From the NCBI GenBank assembly GCA_001414485.1, contig LLEY01000220.1:1-64000 (forward strand): a DNA stretch of 64,000 nt, read 5' to 3'. The stretch comes from Calycina herbarum (lineage: Eukaryota > Ascomycota > Leotiomycetes > Helotiales > Pezizellaceae). Below are positions 1 through 12,236 of this stretch, piece after piece. Within the stretch, counting starts at the first letter, position 1. Each line of letters begins with the position of its first letter. The notes beneath the pieces were generated by a model. The model was not told the DNA's origin, searched no databases, and was given only the letters and a program-made list of their open reading frames with translations. The translations under genes were made by a program, and so were the position numbers.

Positions 1-557
1 AAAGTACTTATTAAGAGAGTGTGTTAGTATTAGGTAATAACTACCTTACTTACTAATAGACTTTAGGTTTAAACCTTAGTCTATACTAGTTCTTTCTAGT
101 GTTGTCTAGAAGATTCGGTTACGTTCTTAGTTACGTAAACCGTAGAATCTTCTAGTAACTATTCTATTTATAAGCTATAGAAGCTTCTAGTACTTATTCT
201 AGAAGTATATATAGCTCTTTACTGTCCTTATAGTTAGGAACTAAGTTAATTAAGTCTTTTACTCTTTACCTATACTACCGATTCTATAAAAACGTGATTT
301 AACGATTACCTGACCTACTCTACACCGATCCTATAACTTACTCTATAGCCTACTCTATAGCCTACTTTATAAGTTACTCTATTCCTTCTATAAAGGTAGA
401 AAAGAAAGAGAAGAAGGAGAGAGAAAGAGAAGAGAAAGAGTAGTAAGAGACGGAGGTTATACGTCTAGCGGCTCTACCTATTCCTACTAGCTTCTAATCT
501 AAGCTAAGCCTTAACCTAGCTTTTCTTAAGGCTTTTTCTTCTAACTACGAGATATAA
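1..557 (+). pseudogene. Antisense accessory ORF of chromovirus A (partial, mutated)
   Basis: Plus-strand frame lying opposite to gag-pol, between the missing 3' LTR and the end of pol. Its end (AACTACGAGATATAA, stop at 555-557) and the Glu/Lys-rich stretch before it (about 380-440) match the better preserved copy at 57886-58437 and the copies at about 46815-47378 and 54380-54990. The conserved C-terminus reads LAFLK-(A/S)-F-x-x-NY in these copies. The start is outside the window. Function unknown; no domain recognised. Confidence 0.6.
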
Positions 558-834
558 GTAAACCTAGGTTTTACTAGTAGAATTTATAAAGTTCTACTAA
601 GCACTAGTTAAAGTTACTTTTTAGCTTTTAAGTGTTTTCTAAGTATAGGTAATCTAACTATTTAATTAAGTACTTAACTTATTCTCTAATAAGTCTATAG
701 TTAAGAATCCTCTTAACTTTATACTTAGTATTTAGATTTACTAGTTGAATTTCTATAAATAGAGCTAGTAGTACTTCTAGTAGTACTAGTTTAAGTAAAG
801 ATATATAGAATACTAGATAGATATTTATTAACTA

Positions 835-1250
835 ACGTATATATATAGCGAACCGGCTAACTGAAAATATATCTAAAATCGCGATTTTAATATTTTAATA
901 TCTTTATAAATTATTAATTAAAAATTTTAAAATTAAAACTTTGATTTTATTACTATATAAATATAAAAGTTATAAAATATAAGACTAAGGCTAATTTATA
1001 TTAAAAAGTTATTAAAAGAAGAAGAATAAAAATAAGATTATAAGAGTATTTTTAAGCGAATCGCTAAGTAAAATTATATAGCGTCTGAAACTTAGAATTC
1101 TAAATATATATATAGTAATAAAATCAAAGTTTTAATTTTAAAACTTTTGATTTATAGTTCGTAGAGATATTAAAATATTAAAATCGTGATTTTAAATATA
1201 TTTTTAGTTAGCCGGTTCGCTTGTTTAGCCGGTTCGCTATATATATACGT
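835..1250. mobile_element. MITE 1 (416 bp, pogo-2 type ends)
   Basis: Begins ACGTATATATAGCGAACCGG after a TA and ends with the inverted form followed by TA, so a TA target duplication fits a Tc1/mariner-pogo mechanism. The same terminal motif (AGCGAACCGGCTAA) bounds the full pogo-2 elements at 40412-42271 and 45172-54268, so it is probably a non-autonomous relative. It has internal inverted repeats (TTAAAACTTTGATT near 925-960 and its complement near 1120-1150). It is the same length as MITE 2 and differs from it mainly by C-to-T and G-to-A changes. It is inserted in the chromovirus A pol end. Confidence 0.85.
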
Positions 1251-1424
1251 TATAGTAGTACTAATTTATAATTTAAAGGTTCTCTAACTCGTTTGATTTT
1301 AAATAGTCTAGGTTTCTTATAACGTAGTTTATTAGCGTATCGCGTATATTAGTATACTATATACTTTTTCTTATTTTCTTATCTTATTACTTTAATACAC
1401 GTTTTCTTTATAATAATAATACTA

Positions 1425-2960
1425 ATTTAAGATTAAGAAGTACGAATTAATAGAGTAATAGAAGCTATTCGATCTACTAAAAAGATAAGTTATAGACGCG
1501 CTACTAAACTCTATAATATTACTAAAAGTACACTCTACGATTAAATAAACGATATATCTCCTCGTAGTAAATACTAGCCTAAATCGCTTAAATTAACTAA
1601 GTTAGAGAAGGATATTATTATTCGATATATACTTGATTTAGATATAAGAGAGTTTACGCCCCGGCTTACTAGTATAGAAGATATAGCGAATTATATCTTC
1701 GAATCGCGAGGAGAAAGACGTATTAGAAAGCTCTAGACGTATCGATTCGTATAATAATAACTAGTCTTAAAGACACGTTTTAATCGCGTTTATAACTTTT
1801 AAAGAGCCTTATACGAAGATTCTAAGCTTATTAGTATATAGTTTTAACTAGTAGAGAATATAAGAGTAAAATATAGTAATCTAGACTACGATTTTTAGAA
1901 TTTTAATAAAACTAGCTTTATAATAGATATAATCACTTCTTCTATAGTTGTTATATACGTAGATCGACGTAGTAGAAGTAAGATAGTTTAGCTAGGTAAT
2001 CGAGAATAAGCTATTATAATTACTTATATTAACGGCGAAGGTAGAAGTATTCCTCTATTTTTAGTAGTTTAAGAGAAGAATTATCTTATAAGTTAGTATA
2101 CTAAGAGTAGCCTTCTATACAACTAGGTTATTAAACTAATAAGTAATAGCTAGACAAATAATAAGACAGATCTAGAATAGCTTAAGCACTTTAATAAGTA
2201 TACTTCTACTCGAGTAAAAGGTCTATATCGAATACTTATTCTTAATAGATATAAGAGTTACGAATCGGCTGAATTCTAAGAGTATTATAAGATATATAAT
2301 ATTATTACTCTTAGACTACTTTCTTACTCTTCTTATTTAACCTAGCTACTTAATATTAGATGTTTTAGTATCTTAAAACAGGTATATAGTCGATAAATTA
2401 AGACTTTTATTAAAGCTTATATTAACTATATTATAAAGGTCGAGTTCTTTCTCGTCTTTAAAGCAGTGTATATAGAATTAATAATAGCTTAAAACGCTTA
2501 ATATAAAGTTATAAACACTAATCTCTACTAGGCCTCTCTCTACCGACGCTAACTCTTAGGTCTCTTAGACTTCTTATAACCTCGCTAAAGCTCTTTTATA
2601 AACAACTCTTATTAAAAACCGGATTACTAGTTACTAAGAAAGCTCGCTAACACCTATTTTCTAGACAGTTATTACGTTAGCAAAAGGTATAAAGCGATTA
2701 GCTTACGAAGTAACGCTTTTAGTAGCTAAGATATATATACTTCGAATAGTAAATAAAGCTCTTAGTAAGCGTCGTAGAGCTAAAAAGACTCGTATCTATT
2801 AAGATAGTATACTTACTATAGAGAATATATAGGATATTTTAGTATAGAAGAACGTAGATAAGCAGGTTCGACGTAATATATACGTAGAGAGAGATAGTCG
2901 GAAGAAGAGGTAATTAACTAGTAGACGCTGTAGCACTTATAGAAAAGCTAGTTATAATTC
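1425..2960 (+). pseudogene. pogo/Fot1 transposase, family 1 (RIP-broken)
   Basis: Plus-strand frame with an N-terminal psq-like helix-turn-helix (SYRRATKLYNITKSTLYD near 1480-1545), then a CENP-B-like DNA-binding region, then a DDE_1 catalytic core. The first acidic position sits in F-N-K-T-S-F near 1910 and the second in N-R-Y-K-S-Y near 2240. Aspartates appear as Asn, consistent with G-to-A. Near 2925-2960 a C-terminal zinc-knuckle-like Arg-Arg-Cys-Ser-x-Tyr stretch remains, interrupted by MITE 2. Many TAA/TAG stops. An inactive copy of a family usually about 550 residues long. Confidence 0.75.
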
Positions 2961-2982
2961 CTAAACTTATTAAGTAGATATA

Positions 2983-3398
2983 ACGTGCATGTATAGCGAA
3001 CCGGCCAACTGAAAACACACCTAAAATCGCGATTTTGACATTTTAATATCTTCACGAATTGTTGATTAAAAATTTCAAAATTAAAACTTTGATTTCATTA
3101 CTATATAAATATAAAAGTTATAAAATGTAAGACTGAGGCTAATTTATATTAAAAAGTTATTAAAAGAAGAAGAAAAAAGACAAGATTACAGAGGTGTTTT
3201 TAAGCGAATCGCTAAGTAAAATCATATAGCGTCTGAAACTTAGAATTCTAAATATATATATAGTAATTGAATCAAAGTTTTAATTTTAAAACTTTTGATT
3301 AATAGTTCGTAGAGATATTAAAATGTTAAAATCGCGATTTTAGGTGTGTTTTCAGTTAGCCGGTTCGCTTGTTTAGCCGGTTCGCTATACATACACGT
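2983..3398. mobile_element. MITE 2 (416 bp, pogo-2 type ends, lightly mutated)
   Basis: Begins ACGTGCATGTATAGCGAACC after TA (2981-2982) and ends with the inverted motif followed by TA (3399-3400). Same length as MITE 1. Where MITE 1 reads GAAAATATATCTAAAATCGC, this copy reads GAAAACACACCTAAAATCGC, so it retains CpA sites that MITE 1 has lost. It is inserted near the 3' end of the family 1 pogo transposase. Confidence 0.85.
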
Positions 3399-5914
3399 TA
3401 GATATGTCTAGTTTATTAGATTATAAGTAGTTTTAATTAAATTTATATATTATAGTTATTTAATTATACTTTAAAGTAGTAGAGAAGTAGGAAAGTACGC
3501 GGTATACTAATAAACTACGTTAGTCTAGTTTATTACTTAGTCTTTTTATATTAATATTTTTTTATACTAGGTAGACTTTATCTCTATCTTTTAGTATTAG
3601 CTTCTAACTACGTTATTTATTATAGTAGTATACGTTTCTTTTAGCTATAAAATATAAGTTCTTTATAAGTTCTTTATATAACCTCTTAATTTTTAAGACC
3701 TAAATATAAGCGAGATAATTATTAATAGTTATAGATAATAGTTCTTAATATACTACTAATTTATATCTAAAGTTAGCGTAGAATAGTATAATAAGTGTTA
3801 TTTCTATTACTAAACTATTATAAGTAAACTATACTAAAGGTAGTAGTTCTATCTAGTTGTTTTACTAGTAGTTTATATAATAATAAAGATATATTTTAAC
3901 TATCTAGTTTATATATTCGTTTCTTCTATTTATTTATAAGTAAAAAGCTATAAAAAGCTTTCTTTTTATATCTAATCGTTTTATAAGAGCGATCTAAAAT
4001 TTAGAGATAAAGAGTCTACCTCTATCTAAGAGTATTTCTTCTAGTAGTCTATATCTTAAGACTACTTCTTTTAGAAATATAAATACTAATTCCTCAGCTA
4101 TACTTAATTCTAGATAACGTATTAAAATTATATACTTTATAAGCTATTCTATAAAAACTAGAATCGAATTATATTCGACTTTTGTTATTAGATTCTTAGA
4201 TTTTAGTAATTTAATAATAAAATCTTAAGAGATCGATTCCTAAGATATTAGTAGTATTAGAGTTATATTTATCTATTTATATAGTATATAGTAGAAAGCC
4301 TTATTCTAGGTATAGATATTATATTCTACTACTACTTTCTTAACTACTTTTAATACTCTATTAATATAGTAATATTATTTAATTCTCTAAAGATTTCTTC
4401 TAATTCCCTAGTACTTATAAGCTAGTACTATATAGTATTCTTAAACAAATTCTTTTATATATAAGTTAAGAATCTAAAGTTTTCCTTTCTTATACCTGTC
4501 TTTATAGTTTTATTCTTCTTATAAGTAGTATATATCGATGCTTTATTCCTATTCTAGGTTTCTTTCTTCTTAAAGTATCTAAGGTTATTCTTTCTCTTAT
4601 ATATTCTAGACTTTACTTCTTTAGAAGTTAACCTCCTCTAGTATTATAATCTTATATACTATTAGAATTAAGTAGCCGTTTTCGTTATACTTTAATATCG
4701 CTATATTAACGTATTCTTTATTCTCTTTATAGCCTGGTTTCTAGCTTAGAGTATTAGCTTAAGTGTTACTTATTCTACTAATATATTAAATAATTATCTT
4801 AAATCTAGCTAAGATCTTAGACTACCTAGTTAGACGTCTAGTAATAAGTTTCTTAGTTATAGTAAATGTTTTTAGGTTTAGATAATTAGTAAGCACTATT
4901 ATTAGATACGTCGTACTCTAGAGGTAAATTCTCTATTTCTTAAGAGCTAGAATAATAGCTATTAATTCTTTATTATAGATACTATAGTTCTATTATACTA
5001 CGTCGAAGGTTTTTAAGAAGTATATTATAAGTATAAGTTTTTCTATTTTATTTAGCTATAGATATATAGCGCCTATTACTATATCTAAAGCGTCTATCTT
5101 AACTATACTAGGTTTCTTATAATTGAAATTATATAGGATTAGTTTTACTATAAACCGTTCTTTGATTTCTTAGAAAGCTTTTTTAGCTTTCTTATTCTAG
5201 ATAAAAGCTATAGCTTTTCTAGTTAATATTAATATTAGCTTTATAATCTTTATATAGTCTTTAATAAATAAGTAATAGAAGTTAGTAAATCCTAAAAAGG
5301 ATTATATATCTTTAACGTTTCTTAGTCATTTCTATTTAATAATAGTATAGATCTTTTCTAGATCTATTTCTATTTTTTCTAAACTAAAAACTCGTTCTAG
5401 GAAAAGAGTATAAGTAACTTTAAACTTATATTTTAAGAGTTTTAATTAAGAGTCTACCTTTATAAGTTATTATAAAACTTCTTTAATATATTCTTTATAT
5501 TTCTCTTTTTTTTTTAAGAAAATTAATATATTATCTAAATAGTATATAATAGTAACTCCTAAGAGATCTTCTAAAATACTATTATTCTATCTCTAATAAG
5601 TAGCTAATATATTAGTTAAACTAAAAGATATTACTATATTCTTATAGAGTTCTAATAGTAAGACAAAGGCTATCTTCTATTTATAGTCTACTTTAATCCT
5701 AATTAAGCTATAGACGTTCTATTAATCTAATTTTATAAACTTCTTTACTTAACCTAACTTATTCTATAAGTACTAGTCTATTAGTAATAGATAAGTGTTC
5801 TTAATCGGTATATTATTTAGTTCTTAGTAATTAATATATACTTGTTTATTTAGATCGTTCTTTTTCTTAATAATAAGTATATTTAAGAAGATAGGTAATT
5901 TAGATTTTTAAATA

Positions 5915-6335
5915 ACGTAGTATATTAGTACTCTACGTATATTAGTACTCTACGTACTTGAAATCTTATATAAAAAACATCTGTATACAACTGTATACTT
6001 TATATATTTATTAATAAAAAAAATCTAAAATTGAAATTTTAGTTTTATTAATATAAGAGTATTCTTAATTTTTAGGTTTTAAATATTACTTATCTTATAT
6101 TAAAGTGTTATTTAGAAAAGGAAAAATAGATAATAATTATAGAGGTATTTTTAAGCGAATTATTAATTAAAACTAGTAAAGAATTAAAATTAATATTATT
6201 ATAATATTAAACTCTTATTTCCTTAGTAAAATTTCAATTTTAGATTTTTTTATAAATAAATACGTAAAGTATACGGTTATGTATAGACGTTTTTTATATA
6301 AGATTTCAAGTACGTAGAGTACTAATATACTACGT
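5915..6335. mobile_element. MITE 3 (421 bp, family 1-like ends)
   Basis: Starts ACGTAGTATATTAGTACTCT after TA (5913-5914) and ends with the complementary sequence followed by TA (6336-6337). The long TIRs match over about 55 bp, the left one carrying an extra internal copy of TATTAGTACTCTACGTA. The first 14 bases resemble the family 1 pogo TIR (ACGTAGTTTATTAG). An internal stretch near 6100-6175, including GTATTTTTAAGCGAAT, resembles MITEs 1 and 2. It splits the chromovirus A reverse transcriptase region. Confidence 0.8.
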
Positions 6336-9116
6336 TATATTCTTTCTTTATTTCTTAATATATATAACTCTCTAGTAGAGCTAGATTACTATAACTATAT
6401 AGTCGAAGCTTCTACTTTCTAAGGTTATAATCCTCTTTTAATTTAATCTTATAATCTTATAAGTAATATTCTAGAAGAGCTTATATATCTTCTAAGTCTT
6501 TAAACAATTCTATAAATTCTCTATATTATATAGATATTTTATTATTAGCTTTCCTACTAACTTATAAAAGACTCTAGGCTAGGTGTTCTAGTATATTAGA
6601 AGAGGTAGCGCTAACCTCGTTCTAGCTTTATAGTTAAAAATACCAACTTATATATTTATATTAACTAAAGATTACTATTTAAGGATTCTAATTAATATCT
6701 AGATTATATTCTTAAGTCTATAGTATACTAAGTATTACTTCTTTACTTTCTATTTTAATAATATTAAATTAGATATCTAAATAGTATCCTTTAATATTGA
6801 TTTTTATTAGAATAGTTTACTAGTTAATAATTCTATTCTAGTATATAACGTCTATTCTATTAACTACCTCTAGATAGTATAGTCTTATACTATTAATTAG
6901 AACGTTTAGTTTCTTTAGAACTATTAGAGAAAGGAAATTATCTATTACTCTAGAGTTAATTATAACTCGGAGTTCCTTTCTTTATATTCTCGTAGTTATA
7001 ATTAACTGATTTTCTCTAAAAGTAGTATTTAATTCTTTTTTCTTAAAGTATATCTTAAATCTTTATCTATCTCTGTCTTTCTAACTAGATTTTAGAAAGA
7101 AGATTACTTTCTCTAAATCTATAGAGGCTACTTTATATATTAATCTATATTCTATAGTTTATTCTAGTTCTAGTAAGGTTTTAATAAATCGTTTCTCTAT
7201 AGACTAGTTAGATATAGTACTTAGATAATATCGTATCTATTTAGCTATAGTTCTATTTACTATTTTAATAGACTATAACTCTTTAACTATTAAATAGTTA
7301 AGTTCTCTTTATACTATCTCTATTTCTTATTTAATTTTATATTCGTTTATTTTCTAAAAGATTATACTAAATAACCTTCTAGTTCTAGGTTCTTAGAATA
7401 TTACTCTAATATTACTAACTAAAGCGACTATAGTATACTAGCCTTCTATTTCTAGTATTATTTCCTTATTACTAGGTAATATACCTAAGAAACTAGGTTT
7501 TAAGCGTCTCTTAAAGTCTCTAGAACTCTGCTACTACTATAAGCTAGTTACTTCTTAAAGGTCTATAACTATCTATATATCTCTAACTATGTTTAGGTTC
7601 TTTAAACTTAATAGTTTCTTAGCTTATAACTAGGCTAACTATAGTTATTATATTAGAGTTATTCCTAGCAATAGTATATATTATTAAAAGAGTAGGTTTA
7701 ATACTCTAAGTAGTATAAGAGTTCTAGAAGTCAGGCTTCTAGTTATCTATATATATCTATTAATTTCCTTATTTAAATATCCTAGTAAAGGCCTAAGTTT
7801 CTCTAACTTTAGAACCTATATCTCTAACTTCTTCTTCTAATCTAGAAGATAAGTCTAATAATTCTAAAGAATTAGTTAATAGTAGTAATTTATATTCTAC
7901 TTAAAGAGGTAGTTTATTCTCTATTACTAATTATATATTATAATATTCTTTAAGAAGTAGATCTCTATTATTATTAGTATCTTATACCTTACTAACTTAT
8001 AACTCGATTTCTTTATTATATTTAATCTATATACTATATTCTCTAGTCTTAAGCTTAATATTTATAAGTTCGATTTAATTAAGTAATACTACTTCTATTT
8101 AGATAGTAGTATTAATCTATTTCTTTCTTTTCTAGGATTTTGTTTTCTTCTAGCTATAATCGGTTACTCTATAGCCTAGTTTACTATAGGTATAATAGAG
8201 TTACTAGTCTTACTATCAGTTACGTTTCTCTTAGAAAAGTCTGTTTCTCTTTAGAAAAGTCTTTTTCTATATAGCGTTTACCTTCTTATTATACTTATTA
8301 GTATAGATATACTTCTACTTTCCTAGTCTCTTACTCTTCTTCTTATATCTAGAGTTACTCTTTCTAAATTTATATAGTTAGTTATCTAACTAGACAACTT
8401 CTTCTATTATATCTATAATAATTTAGAACTATATATTTTATTTAGCTATTTTCTTATAAATATATATCTTTAATCTTCTATAAAAGAGTTCTATAAGAGT
8501 AATAGTATCTTATTCTAATCGCGTCTTATAACGTTAGAATTTATTAGTATAATCTATTACTAATCTAGTTTAGTATAAATCTAAAAGCTTATATATAGTA
8601 GTTTAGATTATATCGAAGTCTTTAAAGACTTTTCTAATAGTTACTTTAAATCCTCTCTAAGATTTAAATATAATCTTAGTTATCTCTATAGATCTGTCTT
8701 TATTCTTATTTCTAAAGAAGTTTTCTAAATATAGCTAAGCCTATTCTAATACTAATCTCTTAAGATAGGAGATAGTAAAGATAGATTATAAGTTATAATT
8801 ACTTTTAAATTTATCTAAGTTAAAGTTAAAATAGATGTCTATTTAGAGAAGGAACGAATCGAGTTTCTTACGCTTCTTATAATATATATCTAGTATCTTA
8901 ACTTTAATAGACTTAAGTACTTCGACTTTATAAGACTTAGAAGCGTCTAGTATACTAACGTTATCGTCGTTTCTAGCTGATTATATACTAGTAGGTGTTC
9001 CTCTAGTAGTACTTCTAGATACTCTTATAATATTAACTCGACTAGTATTTAAGCTAGCAGCGGCGGCGAGGGTTACTAGAGCTATAGCGACTAAACTTCT
9101 AAGTAGGTACTTAAAG

Positions 9117-9572
9117 TATAATAAAACTTAAATAAACTAAATAAAAGTAACTAAGTCTCGATAGTTAGTATATAGATAAGAAGTATAGATACGCCGGGTT
9201 GTTTACTTAGAAGTAAACCTATTACTTAAATTAAAGATATTAAATAAGATAATAAGATTAATAACTAAAGTTAAGTACGAAGCTTCTATCTAATAGCAGA
9301 CGTGCTAGTCTTATATAGAACCTTTATTCTCTCTAGACAGATAGGATCGTCTATTATTCTAGTTAACTAGGTCGCTTAGGTTACTAGTCGACTTAGGTAA
9401 TTCTTTATATTATATAACCTCTAACGTACTTCTAATAGTAAGATCCTAGAATCTCTAAATATCTCTATATTACAGATTCTCTTCTATATTACCTTCTATT
9501 TTCTAGACGTTATATCTTATTCTATTAGAGCGCTGTCTAGACTACTTACTACGTGAAACGTAATTTATAATA
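9117..9572 (-). repeat. 5' LTR of chromovirus A
   Basis: On the minus strand it reads from a mutated TGTTACGAATCAC-type start (at 9572) to a mutated GTTTCGTTACA-type end (at 9117). It aligns along its length with the LTRs at 38850-39297, 46272-46725, 53042-53504, 55022-55467, 55748-56204 and 57364-57796. Its U3-like part resembles the solo LTR more than the B LTRs. The gag side (CTTCTAAGTAGGTACTTAAAG) adjoins at 9096-9116. Confidence 0.85.
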
Positions 9573-10950
9573 TTACTCTAGTAAGAATAAGATATTTAAA
9601 CTAGTATTTAAAGACTACTAGTAGTCTAAACTTAATAAGAATATTAAGCAGTTTATTAAAGCTTATAAGAGTTACTTTTAAAATAAGTATTCCTAGTTAT
9701 AATACTAGAGTACTTTAAAGCCTCTCTCTATTCTAACTTAGTAGTAGAAGAATCTATCTATTAATTTCATAGAACTGATTATAATAGTAGACAGTTATAA
9801 TTAGATTAGTTACCGATAGACTTACGAAGGATTATTATATTATTCCGTGCTATTTAAAGTAGACTACTATTAACTTAGCTTACTTATTTATATAAGACGT
9901 CTAAAAGCTCTATAGTCTACTAGACTCTATTATCTCTAATAGAGGCTTACTATTCGTTATAGTATTCTAAAAAACAGTCTACGATATATTATATATACGA
10001 ATCGACTTTTTTACTATCTACTACTTAGAAACCGACGGCTAAACCGAATCGCTAATAAATCTATCTCTAAGTATCTCTACTAGTATATCAACTATACTTA
10101 AGAGAATTAGGTCTAGTTCTTACTAAGAAGAAGAGAATTATAGATTAAGTATAAAGATAATTAAATACTACTAGTAGAAAAGTAAGAAATAAGTAATTTA
10201 TTATATTAGAAGTTTATTTTAAAGTTTTAAATAAATAAGACTAAAAGATATTTAATTAATCTACTATAAATTAGTATAAAGAAGAAGAGTATTATTATAA
10301 TAGAAGTAAAAAAGCTATTATTAATTAGCGTAGAAAAAGAATTAGTTCTACTTTTTAAGATCTTATTTATATACTAGGTAATATTAATTAGAAGTAATAA
10401 AATAATTAGTATAAGAAGAAGAAGAGATAAAAGACTTATATAAGAGAATCTACTTTTAGTTAATAAATCGAGGTAATTAGAATAAGAAAGAAGAAGAATA
10501 AGAAGATTAAATTTAAGAATAGAGAAGAAATTAAAAGTAGAATTAAAGCTAAGAATAAATAATTAAAGAGTATTTAAGAGCTTTAAAAGGATTCTTAAAT
10601 CCTTAATTTAAGTAATAAAAGCTATAAGTAAAAGAGTTATAAGTATTAAGCTTAACTACTACTAAAGTTCTTAAGAGATAGTTTATATAGTTATAAGTAG
10701 ATAGTATATAAGTAGATTAATTTACTATATTTATTTATTTTTTAGTATATTAGTATAAGAAAACTAATAAATAGAGAAAAAGTATAAACTAATTTAAATA
10801 TCTCTTTTTTCTAACTAGAATACTCTAGTTTTTAGAGAGTATTTATTTAAGAGATAGAATAGTTACTTTTTAATTAATTTAGAGGATATTCTAGGTATTT
10901 ACGATTATTTAGAGAACAAAAGTGTTAATTACCGTTTATTTTATTACTAG
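9573..10950 (+). pseudogene. Integrase relic of a second Ty3/gypsy element plus unassigned AT-rich DNA
   Basis: On the plus strand about 9820-10150 reads like the integrase core of a Ty3/gypsy element: a stretch resembling HYIPC...LARLF, then SIISNRG near 9935-9950 and YLETDG-x-TE near 10025-10045, matching the YHPQTDGQTE signature. Its orientation is opposite to chromovirus A. From about 10150 to 10950 the DNA is AT-rich and Lys/Glu-codon-rich and I cannot assign it. The whole stretch is RIP-mutated and ends abruptly about 15-20 bp before the stop codon of the next gene. Confidence 0.6.
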
Positions 10951-10968
10951 ATCAGAACTGACATAACA

Positions 10969-12236
10969 TCAACATCTCTGATCATTATCTACGCCATACC
11001 CCCCCTTCCCTCTCAACGAAAAATCCCTACTCCTCCCTATATCCCTCCTCTCCTCCACGACATGTATCTCGTCCTCCGTCTCCTTCCCTGCGTCTTTCGG
11101 TGGCATTGGAACTCTATTATCCATCGCAATCCCGAAATCGAATTGAGTCCACGCATCATCTTTTATGATCTCAAAATTGCTGGGTTTATGGGGCACGAGT
11201 GATGCAACACGAGAATGCGAGGTTCCGTTTGCTCTTGAACGATGTGAAGTGGCATTTGACCCTTGGGTTCTTGAGTGTATTTTCGAGGGAAAGAGTTTGA
11301 TTTTTCGGAATAAGGGTCGGAGGGTTGCGCATGAGGTGGCGATCAGACCGAGTCCGATTTCGACTGTGCTCCATATTGCGAGGTCGGTGAAGTTATAGAG
11401 ATAATCTGGGTTGGAGAGAAGTTGTTTTGCGTAGGGGATACGGGCGCATGTTGCCATTGATGCACTGATAAAAAATTAGCGGGGTTTGAAGAGGGGAGAT
11501 AATTTTGGCAAACGAACATGGAACCAATTGCTAGTAATCCCACGACTGAAAATTTGGTTTTGCGATCCATTTTCGCATTCCATACAAAAGAAACGGGTAA
11601 TAAGGCGAGTGTCCAGTCCGTCAGGACATTCATGGAAAAAGAAATATAGGTGGGAATTGTCGCGAGTGCGGTTTTATGGCACTCCCCTCCCGAAAGTTCG
11701 GGTGGTAGTAATGAACTATATCGGAACCAGTAGAATTGAATTGGTCGGCATTGAAAGATGACGACGAAAATGTACACCGCGTTGAAAACGGCTACTACTG
11801 CGAGCATTGTCCAAATAGTGATTCGTTGCCATCGTTGATGCAAGCAAAGTCGTAAAAGAAGTACTCCGGCCACGAACTTTACTAGCACTGCTATAATAAC
11901 GTAGAAGACCTGCCCAAGCCATTTAAACATAAGTGCTCTTTGGTGAAACTCTTGCGATACATCCTTAACATGCCCTCCAAGTCCATATCGAATTGAAATG
12001 AGTGCGAAGATCGAGTAGGCAATGTAGAGCAACTACAAGAAATGTTTAGTTCCAATTCAAGAATTGAGATAGGTTGTGTTTACCAATGTGACCACCGCTA
12101 ACCAGTCCTCAGAATAAAACTGCTTTTTGAGAATATATAAAACTGTATAGCATCGCATGCTAACAGTAAGAACGCAGAAAATAAGAAGAGTAATCACAAC
12201 AATTGCCAACTCCGGTCCCCTATTGTCGCCCGCCAT
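10969..12236 (-). CDS. SAT4/fungal rhodopsin-type integral membrane protein
   Basis: Three exons on the minus strand (12236-12084, 12032-11518, 11464-10969) with GT...AG introns of 51 and 53 nt give 387 residues. The protein has about seven hydrophobic segments: exon 1 residues 9-28, then about 45-65, 90-112, 122-145, 172-200, 212-232 and 246-270. The conserved run is visible: TDW-x-LALLP (189-196), W and R/K contacts (202-211), GLLAIGS (216-222), A-R-I-P-Y (about 230-234) and DLAIWSTVE followed by ATLRPLFR. This is the PF20684 (SAT4/rhodopsin-domain) family, related to PTH11-like receptors of fungi; a cysteine-rich CFEM domain is not seen. A polar tail of about 100 residues follows. The stop lies about 20 bp from mutated transposon DNA, so the natural C-terminus may be lost. 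Role inferred as surface sensing or membrane signalling; ligand unknown. Confidence 0.88.

Larger units (their letters stand above)
1322..3520 (+). mobile_element. Fot1/pogo-type DNA transposon, family 1, with nested MITE 2
   Basis: Starts ACGTAGTTTATTAGCGTATC after TA (1320-1321) and ends with the complementary ACGTAGTTTATTAGTATACC read from the right, followed by TA (3521-3522). The TIRs match over about 25 bp with about three transitions. Total length is 2,199 bp; without MITE 2 and its TA it is about 1,781 bp, a normal size for Fot1-like elements. It contains one mutated transposase frame and is inserted in chromovirus A. Confidence 0.85.
558..9116 (-). pseudogene. gag-pol of chromovirus A (RIP-broken)
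   Basis: Minus-strand gag-pol remnant. From right to left: gag next to the 5' LTR (about 9080 downward), a zinc-knuckle-like stretch near 8160-8200, protease region, reverse transcriptase (YLDN near 5523-5558), RNase H, integrase, chromodomain near 640-750 and a pol end near 545-560. The coding sequence is split by the insertions at 835-1250, 1322-3520 and 5915-6335. Stop codons are frequent and mostly sit where Gln or Trp would be expected by comparison with elements B and C. Domain limits are approximate. Confidence 0.75.
1..9572 (-). mobile_element. Ty3/gypsy chromovirus A, RIP-mutated, 3' end outside the window
   Basis: Minus-strand LTR retrotransposon. Its 5' LTR is at 9117-9572, gag and pol run leftward, and the 3' LTR lies beyond base 1. 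The identity rests on frames read on the minus strand: a reverse transcriptase YLDN motif (YLDD in active elements) near 5523-5558, integrase tail and a chromodomain near 640-750, all matching elements B, C and D in this window. It is interrupted by MITE 1 (835-1250), a pogo transposon (1322-3520, itself holding MITE 2) and MITE 3 (5915-6335). Nearly every frame is broken by TAG/TAA, with scarce CpA and TpG, as expected for RIP. No functional protein can be made. Confidence 0.9.
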
